From Dermacoccus nishinomiyaensis (GTDB taxonomy: Bacteria; Actinomycetota; Actinomycetes; Actinomycetales; Dermatophilaceae): a stretch of DNA of 64,000 bases. This document shows, one piece after another, positions 44,378 through 53,345 of this stretch (position 1 is the stretch's first letter; the number at the start of each line of letters is the position of its first letter). A program made the translations under genes and the position numbers. The notes under the pieces were generated by a model that worked only from the letters and a program-made list of their open reading frames with translations, was not told the origin of the DNA and ran no database searches. The stretch covers positions 1,054,001-1,118,000 of the forward strand of contig NZ_UFXX01000001.1 in NCBI RefSeq assembly GCF_900447535.1, in the 5' to 3' direction.

Positions 44378-44581
44378 CGCCGCGAACGAGTCACCGGGCG
44401 CGACGGCGGCGAACAGCGCCGCAGCCGCGAGGATGCCGCCGGACGCCCACGCCATCGGAATCGGGCCGACCCTGTCGACGAGGCGACCCGTCAGCAGCGA
44501 CGGCAGATACATCGCGCCGACGTGCAGGCTGATGACGAGCCCGACGTGCGCGAGGTCGTGATGGTGCGCCTTCAGGTGGAT
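44378..44581 (-). pseudogene. MFS transporter remnant, middle part (right edge of island)
   Basis: The minus strand reads HLKAHHHDLAHVGLVISLHV, then GAMYLPSLLTGRLVDRVGP and a further membrane segment ending APGDSF. This is the start of the second half of an MFS transporter. Its first half is gone or decayed upstream (44582-44660 has frame breaks). The natural continuation is the remnant at 19084-19385. Confidence 0.65.
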
Positions 44582-44673
44582 CGAGCCCGCCGACGAGCAC
44601 GCAAGCCTGCCGCGTGGCCCGCGACGCGCAGCGTCGGCCCAGCCCTGCACTGACCAGCGGGCGCCCCGACGCG

Positions 44674-45462
44674 TCACGTCTCACCCCGGAGTGCCGAGAC
44701 GAGCGCGGGCAGCGCGGCGGCGGCGGGCGCACGCCAGACGAGCGTCGCGTCGTCGCTCAGTTCGGTCTCGGCGGGGTTGATCTCGACGGCGGGCACGCCC
44801 CGCGTCAGCGCCCGGTACGGCAGCCCGGCCGCGGGCTGCACGACCCCGGACGTGCCGACGCTGAGGACGAGATCGGCGCGCTCGAGCGCGGCCTCGGCGT
44901 GCGCGAACGGCTCCTGCGGCAGTTCTTCGCCGAACCACACCACGCCGGGGCGCACCGCTGCGCCACACACCGGGCAACGCGGCGGGGCCAACCGCTCGAC
45001 GGGGTCGGACGGCAGCGCGAGTGCCGGGGCGTCGGTTTCGTCGAAGGGGGTGTCGCACTCAGAGCAGCGCAACGCGAAGATGCTGCCGTGCAGGTGCGCG
45101 AGGACGCTGCTGCCCGCGCGTTCGTGGAGGTCGTCGATGTTCTGCGTGACGATCCACAGGTTCGCCCGCTCGGCGTCGGCCCAGTCGGCGAGTGCGCGAT
45201 GGCCGACGTTGGGCTGGACATCGCGAATGAGCTTGGCCCGCCAGCGATACCAGGCCCAGACGAAGTCGGGGTCGCGCTCCCACGCGTCGATCGTCGCGAG
45301 CTCCTCCGGGTCATGGCGCTCCCACAGGCCCGTCTGCGCGTCGCGGAACGTGGGGATGCCGCTCTCGACGCTCATCCCCGCGCCCGTGAGGACGACGACG
45401 TCACGCGCATCGCGCGCCAGGTCGAGGACTGCGTCGAGGGGTTCCGAAGCTGGCGTGGGCAT
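44674..45462 (-). CDS. cobB: NAD-dependent protein deacylase, sirtuin family
   Basis: The 262-residue protein removes acyl groups from lysine using NAD. Motifs: GAGMSVESGIPTFRD (27-41, NAD binding), TQNIDDLHERAG (about 105-116), catalytic His in HLHGSIFALRC, four zinc Cys (CSEC and CPVC), and VLSVGTSGVVQPAAGLPYRA. The class III residues Ala/Tyr/Arg for desuccinylation appear to be present in part (WYRWRAKL near residue 71-78). Start ATG at 45462. Confidence 0.9.
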   Translation of the reverse strand: MPTPASEPLDAVLDLARDARDVVVLTGAGMSVESGIPTFRDAQTGLWERHDPEELATIDAWERDPDFVWAWYRWRAKLIRDVQPNVGHRALADWADAERANLWIVTQNIDDLHERAGSSVLAHLHGSIFALRCSECDTPFDETDAPALALPSDPVERLAPPRCPVCGAAVRPGVVWFGEELPQEPFAHAEAALERADLVLSVGTSGVVQPAAGLPYRALTRGVPAVEINPAETELSDDATLVWRAPAAAALPALVSALRGET

Positions 45463-45547
45463 GCCTCAGCGTAGGCGCCACCCCAGCTGCGAGGTCGCCC
45501 GCGCCGCCGAGATGCCCGACCGAACGTGCCCCAGACCAGACGATCGC

Positions 45548-45566
45548 CTAGGTTAGGTAGACCTCA
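45548..45566 (+). promoter_or_regulatory. DtxR/IdeR-like iron box
   Basis: CTAGGTTAGGTAGACCTCA matches the DtxR/IdeR consensus TTAGGTTAGGCTAACCTAA at 14 of 19 positions by eye. It lies 26 nt before the siderophore-interacting protein gene, as expected for repression by iron. Confidence 0.7.
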
Positions 45567-45592
45567 TTCATCGCGACGACGCGGAGGCTCTC

Positions 45593-46471
45593 ATGCCACT
45601 CAGGACGATCGAACGCGGGCTGCATGCCGCGTACTCGGCGGCCGCCTCGCTCACCATGGCCCTGCCACCGGAGCGCGAGACCTGGCCGACGACACCCGCC
45701 GAGGTGCGCGCCGTCGAAGCGCTGTGCCCGGCCTTCACCCGCGTCACCCTGCACGCCGAGATGTTCCGCACGCTCGAACTCACCGGTCCCGACGAGTACT
45801 TCGGCCTCTTCATGCCGCCGGCCGGCGCACCCGTCGTCACCCCGCCTGATGACGAACGCGACCCCCGCAGCGCCGTCGCCGCCATGGACGATGCCGTGCG
45901 CCCGCAGCTGCGCTGGTACACGATCCGGATGCTGCGCCCCGAGCACGCCGAGATCGACGTCGACATCGTGGACGTCGGCCACGACGGGCCCGGCGCGCGC
46001 TGGCTGCGCGACGTCAGGGTCGGTGACGAGGTCGGGGTGCGCGTCCAGTCTGCGCTCTACAGCGCGGCGCCCGCGGGCGGGCATCACGTGCTCGTCGCCG
46101 ACGAGACGGGCCTGCCCGGCATGCTCGCCATCGTCGACGCAGCCCGCGAACGGGCGACTGGAAAAGGTGAAGACTCGCAGAACACGCAACCCCGCCTCAC
46201 CTGCGTCGTCGAGGTCCCTGATGCGACATACCTGCACCCGGAGGTCGCCGACGCCGGCATCACCGTCGTGCAGCGCGGCACGGATGCGTCCGGTTCGGCC
46301 GCCGTCGCGGCACTCGCAGACCTCGACGTCGACGACGCCGACTACGCGTGGGTGTGTGCGGAGGGCGGCGCGGTGGCCGCGATCAAGCGTCACCTGACGA
46401 AAGAGCGCGGCCTGTCACGGCGCGCCATCACGGCGAGTGGCTTCTGGTCGGTGGGCCGCCCGCGCCCGTGA
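45593..46471 (+). CDS. Siderophore-interacting protein (FAD-dependent ferric-siderophore reductase)
   Basis: The 292-residue protein matches the SIP family. The FAD-binding barrel (about 35-165) includes LRWYTIRMLRPEHAEIDVDI, the 'R.YT.R' flavin motif. The NAD(P)H domain follows (HVLVADETGLPGMLAIVDAA) and ends with WVCAEGGAVAAIKRHLTKER and GFWSVGRP. These enzymes reduce iron in imported ferric siderophores. The iron box just upstream supports this role. No siderophore transport genes are adjacent. Confidence 0.9.
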   Translation: MPLRTIERGLHAAYSAAASLTMALPPERETWPTTPAEVRAVEALCPAFTRVTLHAEMFRTLELTGPDEYFGLFMPPAGAPVVTPPDDERDPRSAVAAMDDAVRPQLRWYTIRMLRPEHAEIDVDIVDVGHDGPGARWLRDVRVGDEVGVRVQSALYSAAPAGGHHVLVADETGLPGMLAIVDAARERATGKGEDSQNTQPRLTCVVEVPDATYLHPEVADAGITVVQRGTDASGSAAVAALADLDVDDADYAWVCAEGGAVAAIKRHLTKERGLSRRAITASGFWSVGRPRP

Positions 46472-46587
46472 GGCCTCGCCCATGCGGCCGGCGCTGGGCA
46501 TCTCATCATGTGGGGCGACATAGCCATGCACACCGAGCGCGACGACCATGATGTGAGCAACACCTCACACACTCGGATGCAGACCCC

Positions 46588-47396
46588 ATGCGCGACACTC
46601 GTCGCAATGCTTCAGCCCTCATCCTCATCGGCGGGCTCACCCTGACGGCCCGCGGAACGGACGCGGCGGATTCGTCGCCCAGCAGTGCGTCCCCCAGGGC
46701 TGCGGCTGCGTCGTCGCTGCCCGTCACGCCGGCGATCAGCGCGTCGAGCACGAACAAGCAGTCGGCGTTCACCGTCACGCAGTTCGACAGCACCAGCGAT
46801 TCGGGCTGGACGGCCACGTTCCAGGTGCTCAGCTCGCCGGCCGGCAACATCCTCGTCGACCCCGGCATGTAAGACGCGGAGGTCGCCGACTACGTGAAGT
46901 CGATCGGCGGCGTCGACGCGATCATGATCACCCACGGGCACTGCGACAAGCTGCGCGGCCTCGCCGTGGAGATGAAGACGAATGCGAAGGCCGTCGCGTT
47001 GATCCACGAACTCGACCAGCCCTACCTGCACGATCCGAAGCGCAACTGCTCCATAGCGGAGGGCACCTCGCGCACGACCGACGCGAAGACCTCCACCTTC
47101 AAGGAGTCCACGACGACGATCGCCGGCCACCGCGTCCCGCCCATCCACCGGCAGGACACACCGCGGGCAGCACGATCTTCTGGTTCCCGGACGACAACAC
47201 GATGATCGGCGGCGACACGGTCATGAGCACGCAGATCGGCAGCGCCTCGCACCCGGGCGGCATCGAGGCCTCACGCACCGCGCCGATCGCGAAGTTCAAG
47301 AAGCTGACGTTCCCCGCGGATGCGCGCAGATACAACGGCCACGACGCCTCGACGACGTACGCCGAACTCATGAAGTCGAACTCCGACCTCGCCTGA
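46588..47396 (+). pseudogene. Secreted metallo-beta-lactamase-fold hydrolase, decayed
   Basis: The start (MRDTRRNASALILIGGLTLT) is a signal peptide. The domain follows (FQVLSSPAGNILVDPGM), then a TAA at 46870-46872, then the metal motif ITHGHCDKLRGL ('HxHxD', with the next His replaced by Lys), then a frameshift near 47135-47155. After it AGHTAGSTIFWFPDDNTMIG and GGDTVM continue in another frame to NGHDASTTYAEL. Two independent defects show it is a pseudogene. The intact form would be an exported class B-like hydrolase. Confidence 0.8.
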
Positions 47397-47443
47397 GCCC
47401 CTTCTCCGACACCGTAGGTCTGGCACCGCTGAGCCCCGCCCTA

Positions 47444-47458
47444 TTGAGCGATGCTCAA
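47444..47458 (+). promoter_or_regulatory. Inverted-repeat operator before the acyl-CoA dehydrogenase pair
   Basis: TTGAGC-GAT-GCTCAA is a perfect 6-bp inverted repeat with a 3-nt spacer, 59 nt before the first gene. It is of TetR-operator size; the regulator is not in the window. Confidence 0.55.
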
Positions 47459-47517
47459 CAAGAGTGATAGACAGGGTGAGGCGCGTCACGCGCCACGTCC
47501 CCGAGCAAGGAGCCACG

Positions 47518-48678
47518 GTGCAACGGACACTACGAGACGAGGACAAGGCCCTGCAGCGCGAGCTGCGCGCCTTTGCCGAGAGCTTCCCCGACCACATCAA
47601 GACCGGATACATCGCTGACGGCGAGGTCGTGCCCGAGTTGCTGCGCGAAGGTCAGCGCATCCTCGACGACGCCGACCTGGCCGCACCCCACTGGCCGACC
47701 GAATGGGGTGGGCGCGGCTGGGACGAACTGCAGCTGCACATCTACCGTTCCGAACTGCAGCGTGCCGGCGTGCCGATGCCGCTCGCGTTCAACACGAGCA
47801 TGGTCGGCCCCGTCATCGCCGCGTTCGGCTCGCAGGAGCTCAAGGAGCGTTTCCTGCCGAAGACGAAGAGCTGCGAGATCTGGTGGTCGCAGGGCTTCTC
47901 CGAGCCGGACGCTGGCTCCGACCTCGCGTCCCTGCGCACGACGGCGGTGCGCGAGGGCGACGAGTACGTCGTCAACGGACAGAAGACGTGGACGACGCTC
48001 GGGCAGTTCGGTGACTGGATCTTCACCCTCGTGCGCACCGACCCGAGCGCCGACAAGCCGCAGAAGGGCATCTCCTTTCTCCTCATCGACATGTCCTCCC
48101 CCGGCCTCACGGTGCGCCCGATCAAGCTGATCGACGGCCGTCACGAGGTCAACGAGGTGTTCTTCGACGACGTCCGCGTGCCCGCCGACCAGCTCGTCGG
48201 CGAGGAGAACCGCGGCTGGGACTACGCGAAGTTCCTACTCGGCAACGAGCGCACGAGCGCCGCGCCCGTCGGCTCGATCAAGGCGGCGCTCGCCGCGGCG
48301 AAGGAGCACGCGAAGGCCACACGCAGCCCTCACGGCACCGCGCTCGACGAGCCGCTGCTCGCCGCGCGCTTCGCCCAGCTCGAGGCCGAGGTCATGGCGC
48401 TCGAACTGACGGTGCTGCGCGTCGCGGGTGACTCGCGTGACGGGCGCCCCGACCCGGCGTCGTCGATCCTCAAGCTGCGCGGCAGCCAGCTGCAGCAGGA
48501 CGTCTACGAACTCATGGTCGACGTGGCCGGCGTCGACGCCCTCACCTGGTACACGGGCGAGTGGGGCAGCGAGACGCTGCCGCGGTACCTCAACTATCGC
48601 AAGGCGTCGATCTACAGCGGTTCCAACGAGGTTCAGCGCAACATCATCTCCGGCGGCATCCTTGGACTGAAGGGCTGA
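47518..48678 (+). CDS. Acyl-CoA dehydrogenase family protein (first of pair)
   Basis: The 386-residue flavoenzyme has the ACAD layout: WPTEWGGRGWDELQLHIYRS, then WSQGFSEPDAGSDLASLRTT (usual 'Y..TEP.AGSD'), NGQKTWTTLGQFGDWIFTLV and the C-terminal YRKASIYSGSNEVQRNIISG. The usual catalytic Glu in the actinobacterial FadE heterodimer type may be absent from one partner. GTG at 47518 follows AAGGAG. The second gene follows after 3 nt, so the two probably form a heteromeric enzyme, as with FadE26/27-type pairs for steroid or branched side chains. Confidence 0.88.
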   Translation: MQRTLRDEDKALQRELRAFAESFPDHIKTGYIADGEVVPELLREGQRILDDADLAAPHWPTEWGGRGWDELQLHIYRSELQRAGVPMPLAFNTSMVGPVIAAFGSQELKERFLPKTKSCEIWWSQGFSEPDAGSDLASLRTTAVREGDEYVVNGQKTWTTLGQFGDWIFTLVRTDPSADKPQKGISFLLIDMSSPGLTVRPIKLIDGRHEVNEVFFDDVRVPADQLVGEENRGWDYAKFLLGNERTSAAPVGSIKAALAAAKEHAKATRSPHGTALDEPLLAARFAQLEAEVMALELTVLRVAGDSRDGRPDPASSILKLRGSQLQQDVYELMVDVAGVDALTWYTGEWGSETLPRYLNYRKASIYSGSNEVQRNIISGGILGLKG

Positions 48679-48681
48679 ATC

Positions 48682-49746
48682 ATGGACTTCACACCCACCG
48701 AAGAACAGCGCGCGTTGCAGAGCGCGGTGCGCGACCTTGCCTCGAGCCTCACGCCGAAGGACACCGGATCCGGCGCCCCCGCCGGCCCGCAGCCGTTCGA
48801 CGCGGACGCCTGGGGCAAGTTCGCCGAGATGGGCCTGCTCGGGCTCGCCTTCGCCGAGGAGAAGGGCGGTTTCGGCGCGTCGGCCATCGAGGTGACGCTC
48901 GCCGCCGTCGAGCTCGGCGCGGCTCGCGTCACGCTCCCCTACGCCGATGCGATGGCGGCTGCGACGGCCCTCGACGCGGCGAACTCGCCGCTGCTCGCCG
49001 ACGTCATCAGCGGCGAGAAGCTCGTGCTCACCGCGTTCGGCGAGTCGGGTGCGACGTGGTCACCGGCCGCGAGCGCCCGCACCGCGTCGGGTAGCGAGCT
49101 GGCGGGTGAGGCTCGCGGCAACACCGACCTGTCGTCGGCTGACGCCATCGTCACGACCGCCGGCACGGGCGACGACGTCGGGGTCTACCTCGTCGAATCC
49201 CCCACCGTCGACGGCCCGAAGGTGACGCTCGACGGCGCTCCCGCGACGCGGCTCGGCGGCCGCGAGGTGCTCGACGCCGCGCTCACACTGGGCAACGTCG
49301 CACAGTGCGGCGAGGCGCTCGGAGCGATGGGAGCCGCGCTCGCGCTGACGGTCGAGTACCTCAAGACGCGCAAGCAGTTCGGCGTGCCGATCATGCGGTT
49401 CCAGACCCTCACGCAACGCGCCGCCGACATGTACGTCGGCGTCGAGCTGACGCGCAGCGCCGTGCTCTACGCCGCGATGGCGCTCGCCGACCCCGGTGAG
49501 GGCGACGACGCGCTCGACCTCGACGCCATCGTGTCGCGGACGAAGTACCTCGTCGGCACCTACGGCCGGCTCGTCGGCCAGGAGGCGATCCAGTTGCACG
49601 GCGGCATCGGCATGACGGCCGAGTACGCCGTCGGCCACTACACCTCGCGCCTCGCGACGATCGAGCGAACCTTCGGCGACACCCGTCAGCACCTCGCGGC
49701 CCTGGCGGCCGGCGTCGGCGATCACACGTCGGTCGACGTCGTCTGA
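48682..49746 (+). CDS. Acyl-CoA dehydrogenase family protein (second of pair)
   Basis: The 354-residue protein starts MDFTPTEEQRALQSAVRDLA and has MGLLGLAFAEEKGGFGASAI. The middle domain is degenerate, without the 'TEP.AGSD' motif, while KTRKQFGVPIMRFQTLTQRA and QLHGGIGMTAEYAVGHY are well kept. A partner with a weak flavin site is typical of alpha2beta2 ACADs of actinobacteria. Substrate unknown; no other degradation genes are near. Confidence 0.87.
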   Translation: MDFTPTEEQRALQSAVRDLASSLTPKDTGSGAPAGPQPFDADAWGKFAEMGLLGLAFAEEKGGFGASAIEVTLAAVELGAARVTLPYADAMAAATALDAANSPLLADVISGEKLVLTAFGESGATWSPAASARTASGSELAGEARGNTDLSSADAIVTTAGTGDDVGVYLVESPTVDGPKVTLDGAPATRLGGREVLDAALTLGNVAQCGEALGAMGAALALTVEYLKTRKQFGVPIMRFQTLTQRAADMYVGVELTRSAVLYAAMALADPGEGDDALDLDAIVSRTKYLVGTYGRLVGQEAIQLHGGIGMTAEYAVGHYTSRLATIERTFGDTRQHLAALAAGVGDHTSVDVV

Positions 49747-49779
49747 GACTGCTCGCACGACGGCGGCCGACGACGAATG

Positions 49780-49821
49780 ACGAACGGCGGGACGAGCATC
49801 CAAACTCGTCCCGCCGTTCGT
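49780..49821. terminator. Bidirectional terminator, 17-bp stem
   Basis: Perfect arms at 49780-49796 and 49805-49821 (ACGAACGGCGGGACGAG and complement) with loop CATCCAAA. It serves the ACAD pair and the convergent M20 gene. Confidence 0.88.
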
Positions 49822-49879
49822 GTGTCATGCGCTCGTCGCCGACAAATCCGGCCCGCCGCGCAGCGTCAGCCGATCGTCA

Positions 49880-51160
49880 TCACGACGCGTTCGACGACTC
49901 GTCGCTCGCGGCATCGCGGTCGAGTCGCGCGAACCGGTCGAACACGGCCGCACCGATGGGCAGCGCGCGCTCGTCGAGCATGAACGCAGGGTGGTGCAGG
50001 TCGGTCTCGTCGCTGTCGCCGTCCCAGACGCCGAGGCGCAGGTAGATGCCGGGGATCTCTTCGGTGTACCAGCCGAAGTCCTCGCCACCGGACGACTGGT
50101 CGGCCTCGCCGACGCCGTCCTCGCCGAGGACGTCGGTGACCGCCTGGGCTGCGAGCTGCGCGCACGCCTCGTCGTTGACGACCGGCGGCACACCTTGCAC
50201 GTAGTTGACCTCGGCCTTCACGCCGTACAGCTCGGCGATGCCCGAGATCGCGGGCGGCACGACGTCGGGCAGCTGCGCCCACGTGTCGCGGCTCGCGGAG
50301 CGGACGGTGCCGACGAGCGTCCCCTTCGACGGGATGACGTTCGCGGCGCTGCCGCCGGCCTCGATCGAGCCCCACGTCATGACGGTGCCCGAGCGCGGGT
50401 CGATGCGGCGGTCGATGACCTGGGCCGCGCCCGTCGCGATGCTCGCGAGCGCGTAGATGAGGTCGCCGGTCTCGTGCGGACGCGCGGTGTGCCCGCCGTC
50501 GGAGGTCAGCGTCACCTCGATCTTCGCGTTCGAGGAGGTGATGGCGCCCGCGTGCACACCGACGTCACCGACGACGCGGTGCGGGTCGCAGTGAAGCGCG
50601 ATGATGCGGTCGACGCCCTCGATCGCGCCGTCCTCGACGCAGTCGACGGCGCCGCCGGGCATCTGCTCCTCGGCGGGCTGGAAGATGAGGCGGACGGGGC
50701 GCGGCGGCGGGTTCTTCGCGAGCAGCGTCGCGGCGCCGAGCAGCATCGCCGTGTGCGCGTCGTGGCCGCAGGAGTGGCTGACGCCCTCGTTCGTCGAGGC
50801 GAACTCGAGGTCGGTCTCCTCATCCATCGGCAGCGCGTCGATGTCGGCGCGCAACGCGACGAGGTCGTCGGCCGTCGCGTCGTCGGCGGCGGGCACGTCA
50901 CAGATCAAGCCGGTGCCGACGGAGAAACGTCGCACCTCGAACCCGAGACCTTCGAGCTGTTCGGCGACGTAGTCCGTCGTCGCCTTCTCCTCATAGCTCA
51001 GCTCGGGGTTGGTGTGCAGGTGGCGGCGCCACTCGACGAGCTTGTCCCGCAGGTCGTCGTCGATGCCGTCGTACGCCATGGCGGCCTCGTGTGCCGCGTC
51101 GACGTCGGGCTCGGAGTTCTTCCCACCCGTGTTCGCGTCGTTCTTGTCGAAGTCACTCAC
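49880..51160 (-). CDS. M20-family amidohydrolase (aminoacylase-like)
   Basis: The 426-residue metalloenzyme has RRHLHTNPELSYEEKATTDY, LRADIDALPMDEETDLEFAS, SHSCGHDAHTAMLLGAATLL and IFQPAEEQMPGGAVDCVEDG, the hippurate hydrolase/IAA-amino-acid hydrolase signature of the M20D branch. Such enzymes cleave N-acyl amino acids or amidated dipeptides. It overlaps the S9 peptidase stop by 8 nt and is last in a three-gene operon. An acidic N-terminal extension (about 25 residues) precedes the core. Confidence 0.9.
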   Translation of the reverse strand: MSDFDKNDANTGGKNSEPDVDAAHEAAMAYDGIDDDLRDKLVEWRRHLHTNPELSYEEKATTDYVAEQLEGLGFEVRRFSVGTGLICDVPAADDATADDLVALRADIDALPMDEETDLEFASTNEGVSHSCGHDAHTAMLLGAATLLAKNPPPRPVRLIFQPAEEQMPGGAVDCVEDGAIEGVDRIIALHCDPHRVVGDVGVHAGAITSSNAKIEVTLTSDGGHTARPHETGDLIYALASIATGAAQVIDRRIDPRSGTVMTWGSIEAGGSAANVIPSKGTLVGTVRSASRDTWAQLPDVVPPAISGIAELYGVKAEVNYVQGVPPVVNDEACAQLAAQAVTDVLGEDGVGEADQSSGGEDFGWYTEEIPGIYLRLGVWDGDSDETDLHHPAFMLDERALPIGAAVFDRFARLDRDAASDESSNAS

Positions 51161-53345
51161 CGAAGATCCTTTCGCAGAAAGCCAAGACCCGCTGTTCCAT
51201 GTCCCAGCGGTTGTTGAGACGTTCGAACTCGTGCCCCTCGTCGGGGAACAACAGCATCTCCGCCGGCACGCCCCGCGACGCGAGCACGCCCAGCGCCTGG
51301 TAAGCCTCGGAGACGGGGACGTTCGAGTCGAGCTGGCCGTGGATGAACATCACGGGCACGTCGACGCGGGAGAACTGACGCAGCGGGGAGGCTTGCGCGA
51401 GCAGGTGCCGGTCGAGCTTGGGGTCGCCGTATTTGGGCATCGCCGCGGAGGCGATCCACGGGTCGGTGTCACGGTAGAACGTCTCGAGATCCGACATGCC
51501 GCACGCCGCGATGCCGCCGGCCCAACGCCCGGCGTGCCGGGTGAGCGACGCGTGCACGAGGTATCCGCCGTACGAGCGGCCCATGATGACGGCCTGGCCG
51601 TCGCGGGTGATCCCTGCGTCGATGAGGTGGTCGAGCGTGTCCTCGGCGTCGTCGATCGCCGCGAACCGGCCGTAACGGTCGTCGGCCTGCGAGAAGCGCC
51701 GCCCGCGTCCTGCTGAGCCACGCACGTTCGGCAGGAACACCGAGTGCCCGGTCGCCGCGAGCTTGCGCAGCACGTTGTTGTAGTCGGGGCGCGCCTGTCC
51801 CTCGGGGCCGCCGTGGAAGTAGACGATCGTCGGGGCGGGCTCGCTCGGCGCAGGCCCGACGGCCCGGTAGAGCCACCCGGACAAGCGCATGCCGTCGCGC
51901 GCCTCGTAGTGGAGCAGCTCGGGGATGATGTCCGCTTCGCCCCACGCGGACAACACCGGCCGGCCACGTTCGTCCGTCGGGCGCGCGGGTGACATCGTGT
52001 CGAGGCCGTCCTGGTCGGCCAGTGCGTCAGCGCCGCTCGCGCCGACGTCGTCACCGGTCGCTGCGTGCCCGGCCGTCTCGTCGTCCGAGCCGCTCTCACG
52101 GGGACGGTTCTCGGCCACGCTCTCACCGACGGCGTCGCTCACCGCGTCGTCGACCGCCGTTGCGACAGCGCGGAACTCGTCGCCGACCCAGCGTCGGGCG
52201 GCCACGTCGTAGACGACGACGGTGGGCGGAAACTCGGGTCCGGCGACGGTGAGGGCGAGCAGCGACCCGTCCGCCGTCAGCGACGGCGTCGTCGCGATGA
52301 GCGACGGCAGCTCGGGCAGGTCGACGACGCGGGCGCGCCCACCCGTCAGGTCCACGATCTGCAGGTCGCACCACCCCTCGTCGTTCCACAGGACGGCCGC
52401 CACGGAACCGTCGAGGGAGACGGCGAACTCCTCGACGTCGGCGTCCTCACGTTCGAGGAGCACCTCGACGTCGTGGGCGTGCTCGGTGGGGGTGAGCCGC
52501 AGCAGTCGGAAGCGTTCGGCGCTGTGGTCGCTGCGCACGATGAAGCTGGGGCGATCCCCCTCGAACGTGACGAATCCGCGGTCGGTCGTCGAGCCGTTGT
52601 CGACCGGCATGATGGGGCGCCAGGTGCCGCCGCCGTCGACGGCCAGGAGCTCACGGTTGCCGCGCGAACCCACGCGGAACAACGAGACGTTGCCACGCGA
52701 GTGCGTCAGGGCGCCGCCGGTGCGCCGGTCGACGACGCGGGTCTCCCCCGTCACCGGATTGAACAGGCGGCCCTCGACGGTGCCCTCGCGGTCGAAGACG
52801 GAGACGGCGACGAAGTCGTCGTCCCAGCTGACGAGCTCGACCGTCTCGTACGCGGCGAGGTCGACGGTGTACGAGTTCGCGTCGTCCGGGTCGGAGGTGA
52901 CGAACCAGATCTGCTCGCGGTCACCACCGTCGGGTGCGACCTCGCAGGCGAGCCAGTGCCCGTCGGGTGAGTACAGGACGCGCCGCACACCGCCTTCGAC
53001 GGGAAGACGCACCTCGCGCTCCTCGCCGACGATCGGAACCCCGTCGTCGTCGAGCGGCATCTGCAGGGCGAAGGGAAAACGATCCTGTTCGACGACGACG
53101 CACGCGAGCAGCCGCCCGTCGGGCGAGAGCGCAGGGTCCTTGACGTAGCGGTCCAGCGTGCGCGGGCGTGGGGGGGCGCGGTGCTCGGCGGGCGGCGCGT
53201 AGGAGGTCAGGACGTGGGCATGCTCGGGTTCGGGCGGGCTGACGTCGTTCACGTCAGCCGATCCTAGGCGCCCGGGGGGCCAGACCTCCAGAGCGAGCGC
53301 GCCTGGTTCGTCTCCGGATGCCGGAGAACCGACCTCGCGGGTCAT
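51153..53345 (-). CDS. S9-family prolyl oligopeptidase-type serine peptidase
   Basis: The 730-residue protein has a beta-propeller (about 60-400) and a C-terminal alpha/beta hydrolase domain. The catalytic Ser is in MGRSYGGYLVHASLTR, the Asp in FIHGQLDSNVPVSEA and the His in DEGHEFERLNN. IVYFHGGPEGQARPDYNN is the oxyanion loop. An acidic, low-complexity insert (about 385-440) links the two domains. No signal peptide is seen, so it is probably cytosolic. ATG at 53345 overlaps the ATP-grasp stop by 4 nt; a GTG at 53252 is an alternative start. Confidence 0.88.
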   Translation of the reverse strand: MTREVGSPASGDEPGALALEVWPPGRLGSADVNDVSPPEPEHAHVLTSYAPPAEHRAPPRPRTLDRYVKDPALSPDGRLLACVVVEQDRFPFALQMPLDDDGVPIVGEEREVRLPVEGGVRRVLYSPDGHWLACEVAPDGGDREQIWFVTSDPDDANSYTVDLAAYETVELVSWDDDFVAVSVFDREGTVEGRLFNPVTGETRVVDRRTGGALTHSRGNVSLFRVGSRGNRELLAVDGGGTWRPIMPVDNGSTTDRGFVTFEGDRPSFIVRSDHSAERFRLLRLTPTEHAHDVEVLLEREDADVEEFAVSLDGSVAAVLWNDEGWCDLQIVDLTGGRARVVDLPELPSLIATTPSLTADGSLLALTVAGPEFPPTVVVYDVAARRWVGDEFRAVATAVDDAVSDAVGESVAENRPRESGSDDETAGHAATGDDVGASGADALADQDGLDTMSPARPTDERGRPVLSAWGEADIIPELLHYEARDGMRLSGWLYRAVGPAPSEPAPTIVYFHGGPEGQARPDYNNVLRKLAATGHSVFLPNVRGSAGRGRRFSQADDRYGRFAAIDDAEDTLDHLIDAGITRDGQAVIMGRSYGGYLVHASLTRHAGRWAGGIAACGMSDLETFYRDTDPWIASAAMPKYGDPKLDRHLLAQASPLRQFSRVDVPVMFIHGQLDSNVPVSEAYQALGVLASRGVPAEMLLFPDEGHEFERLNNRWDMEQRVLAFCERIFGE

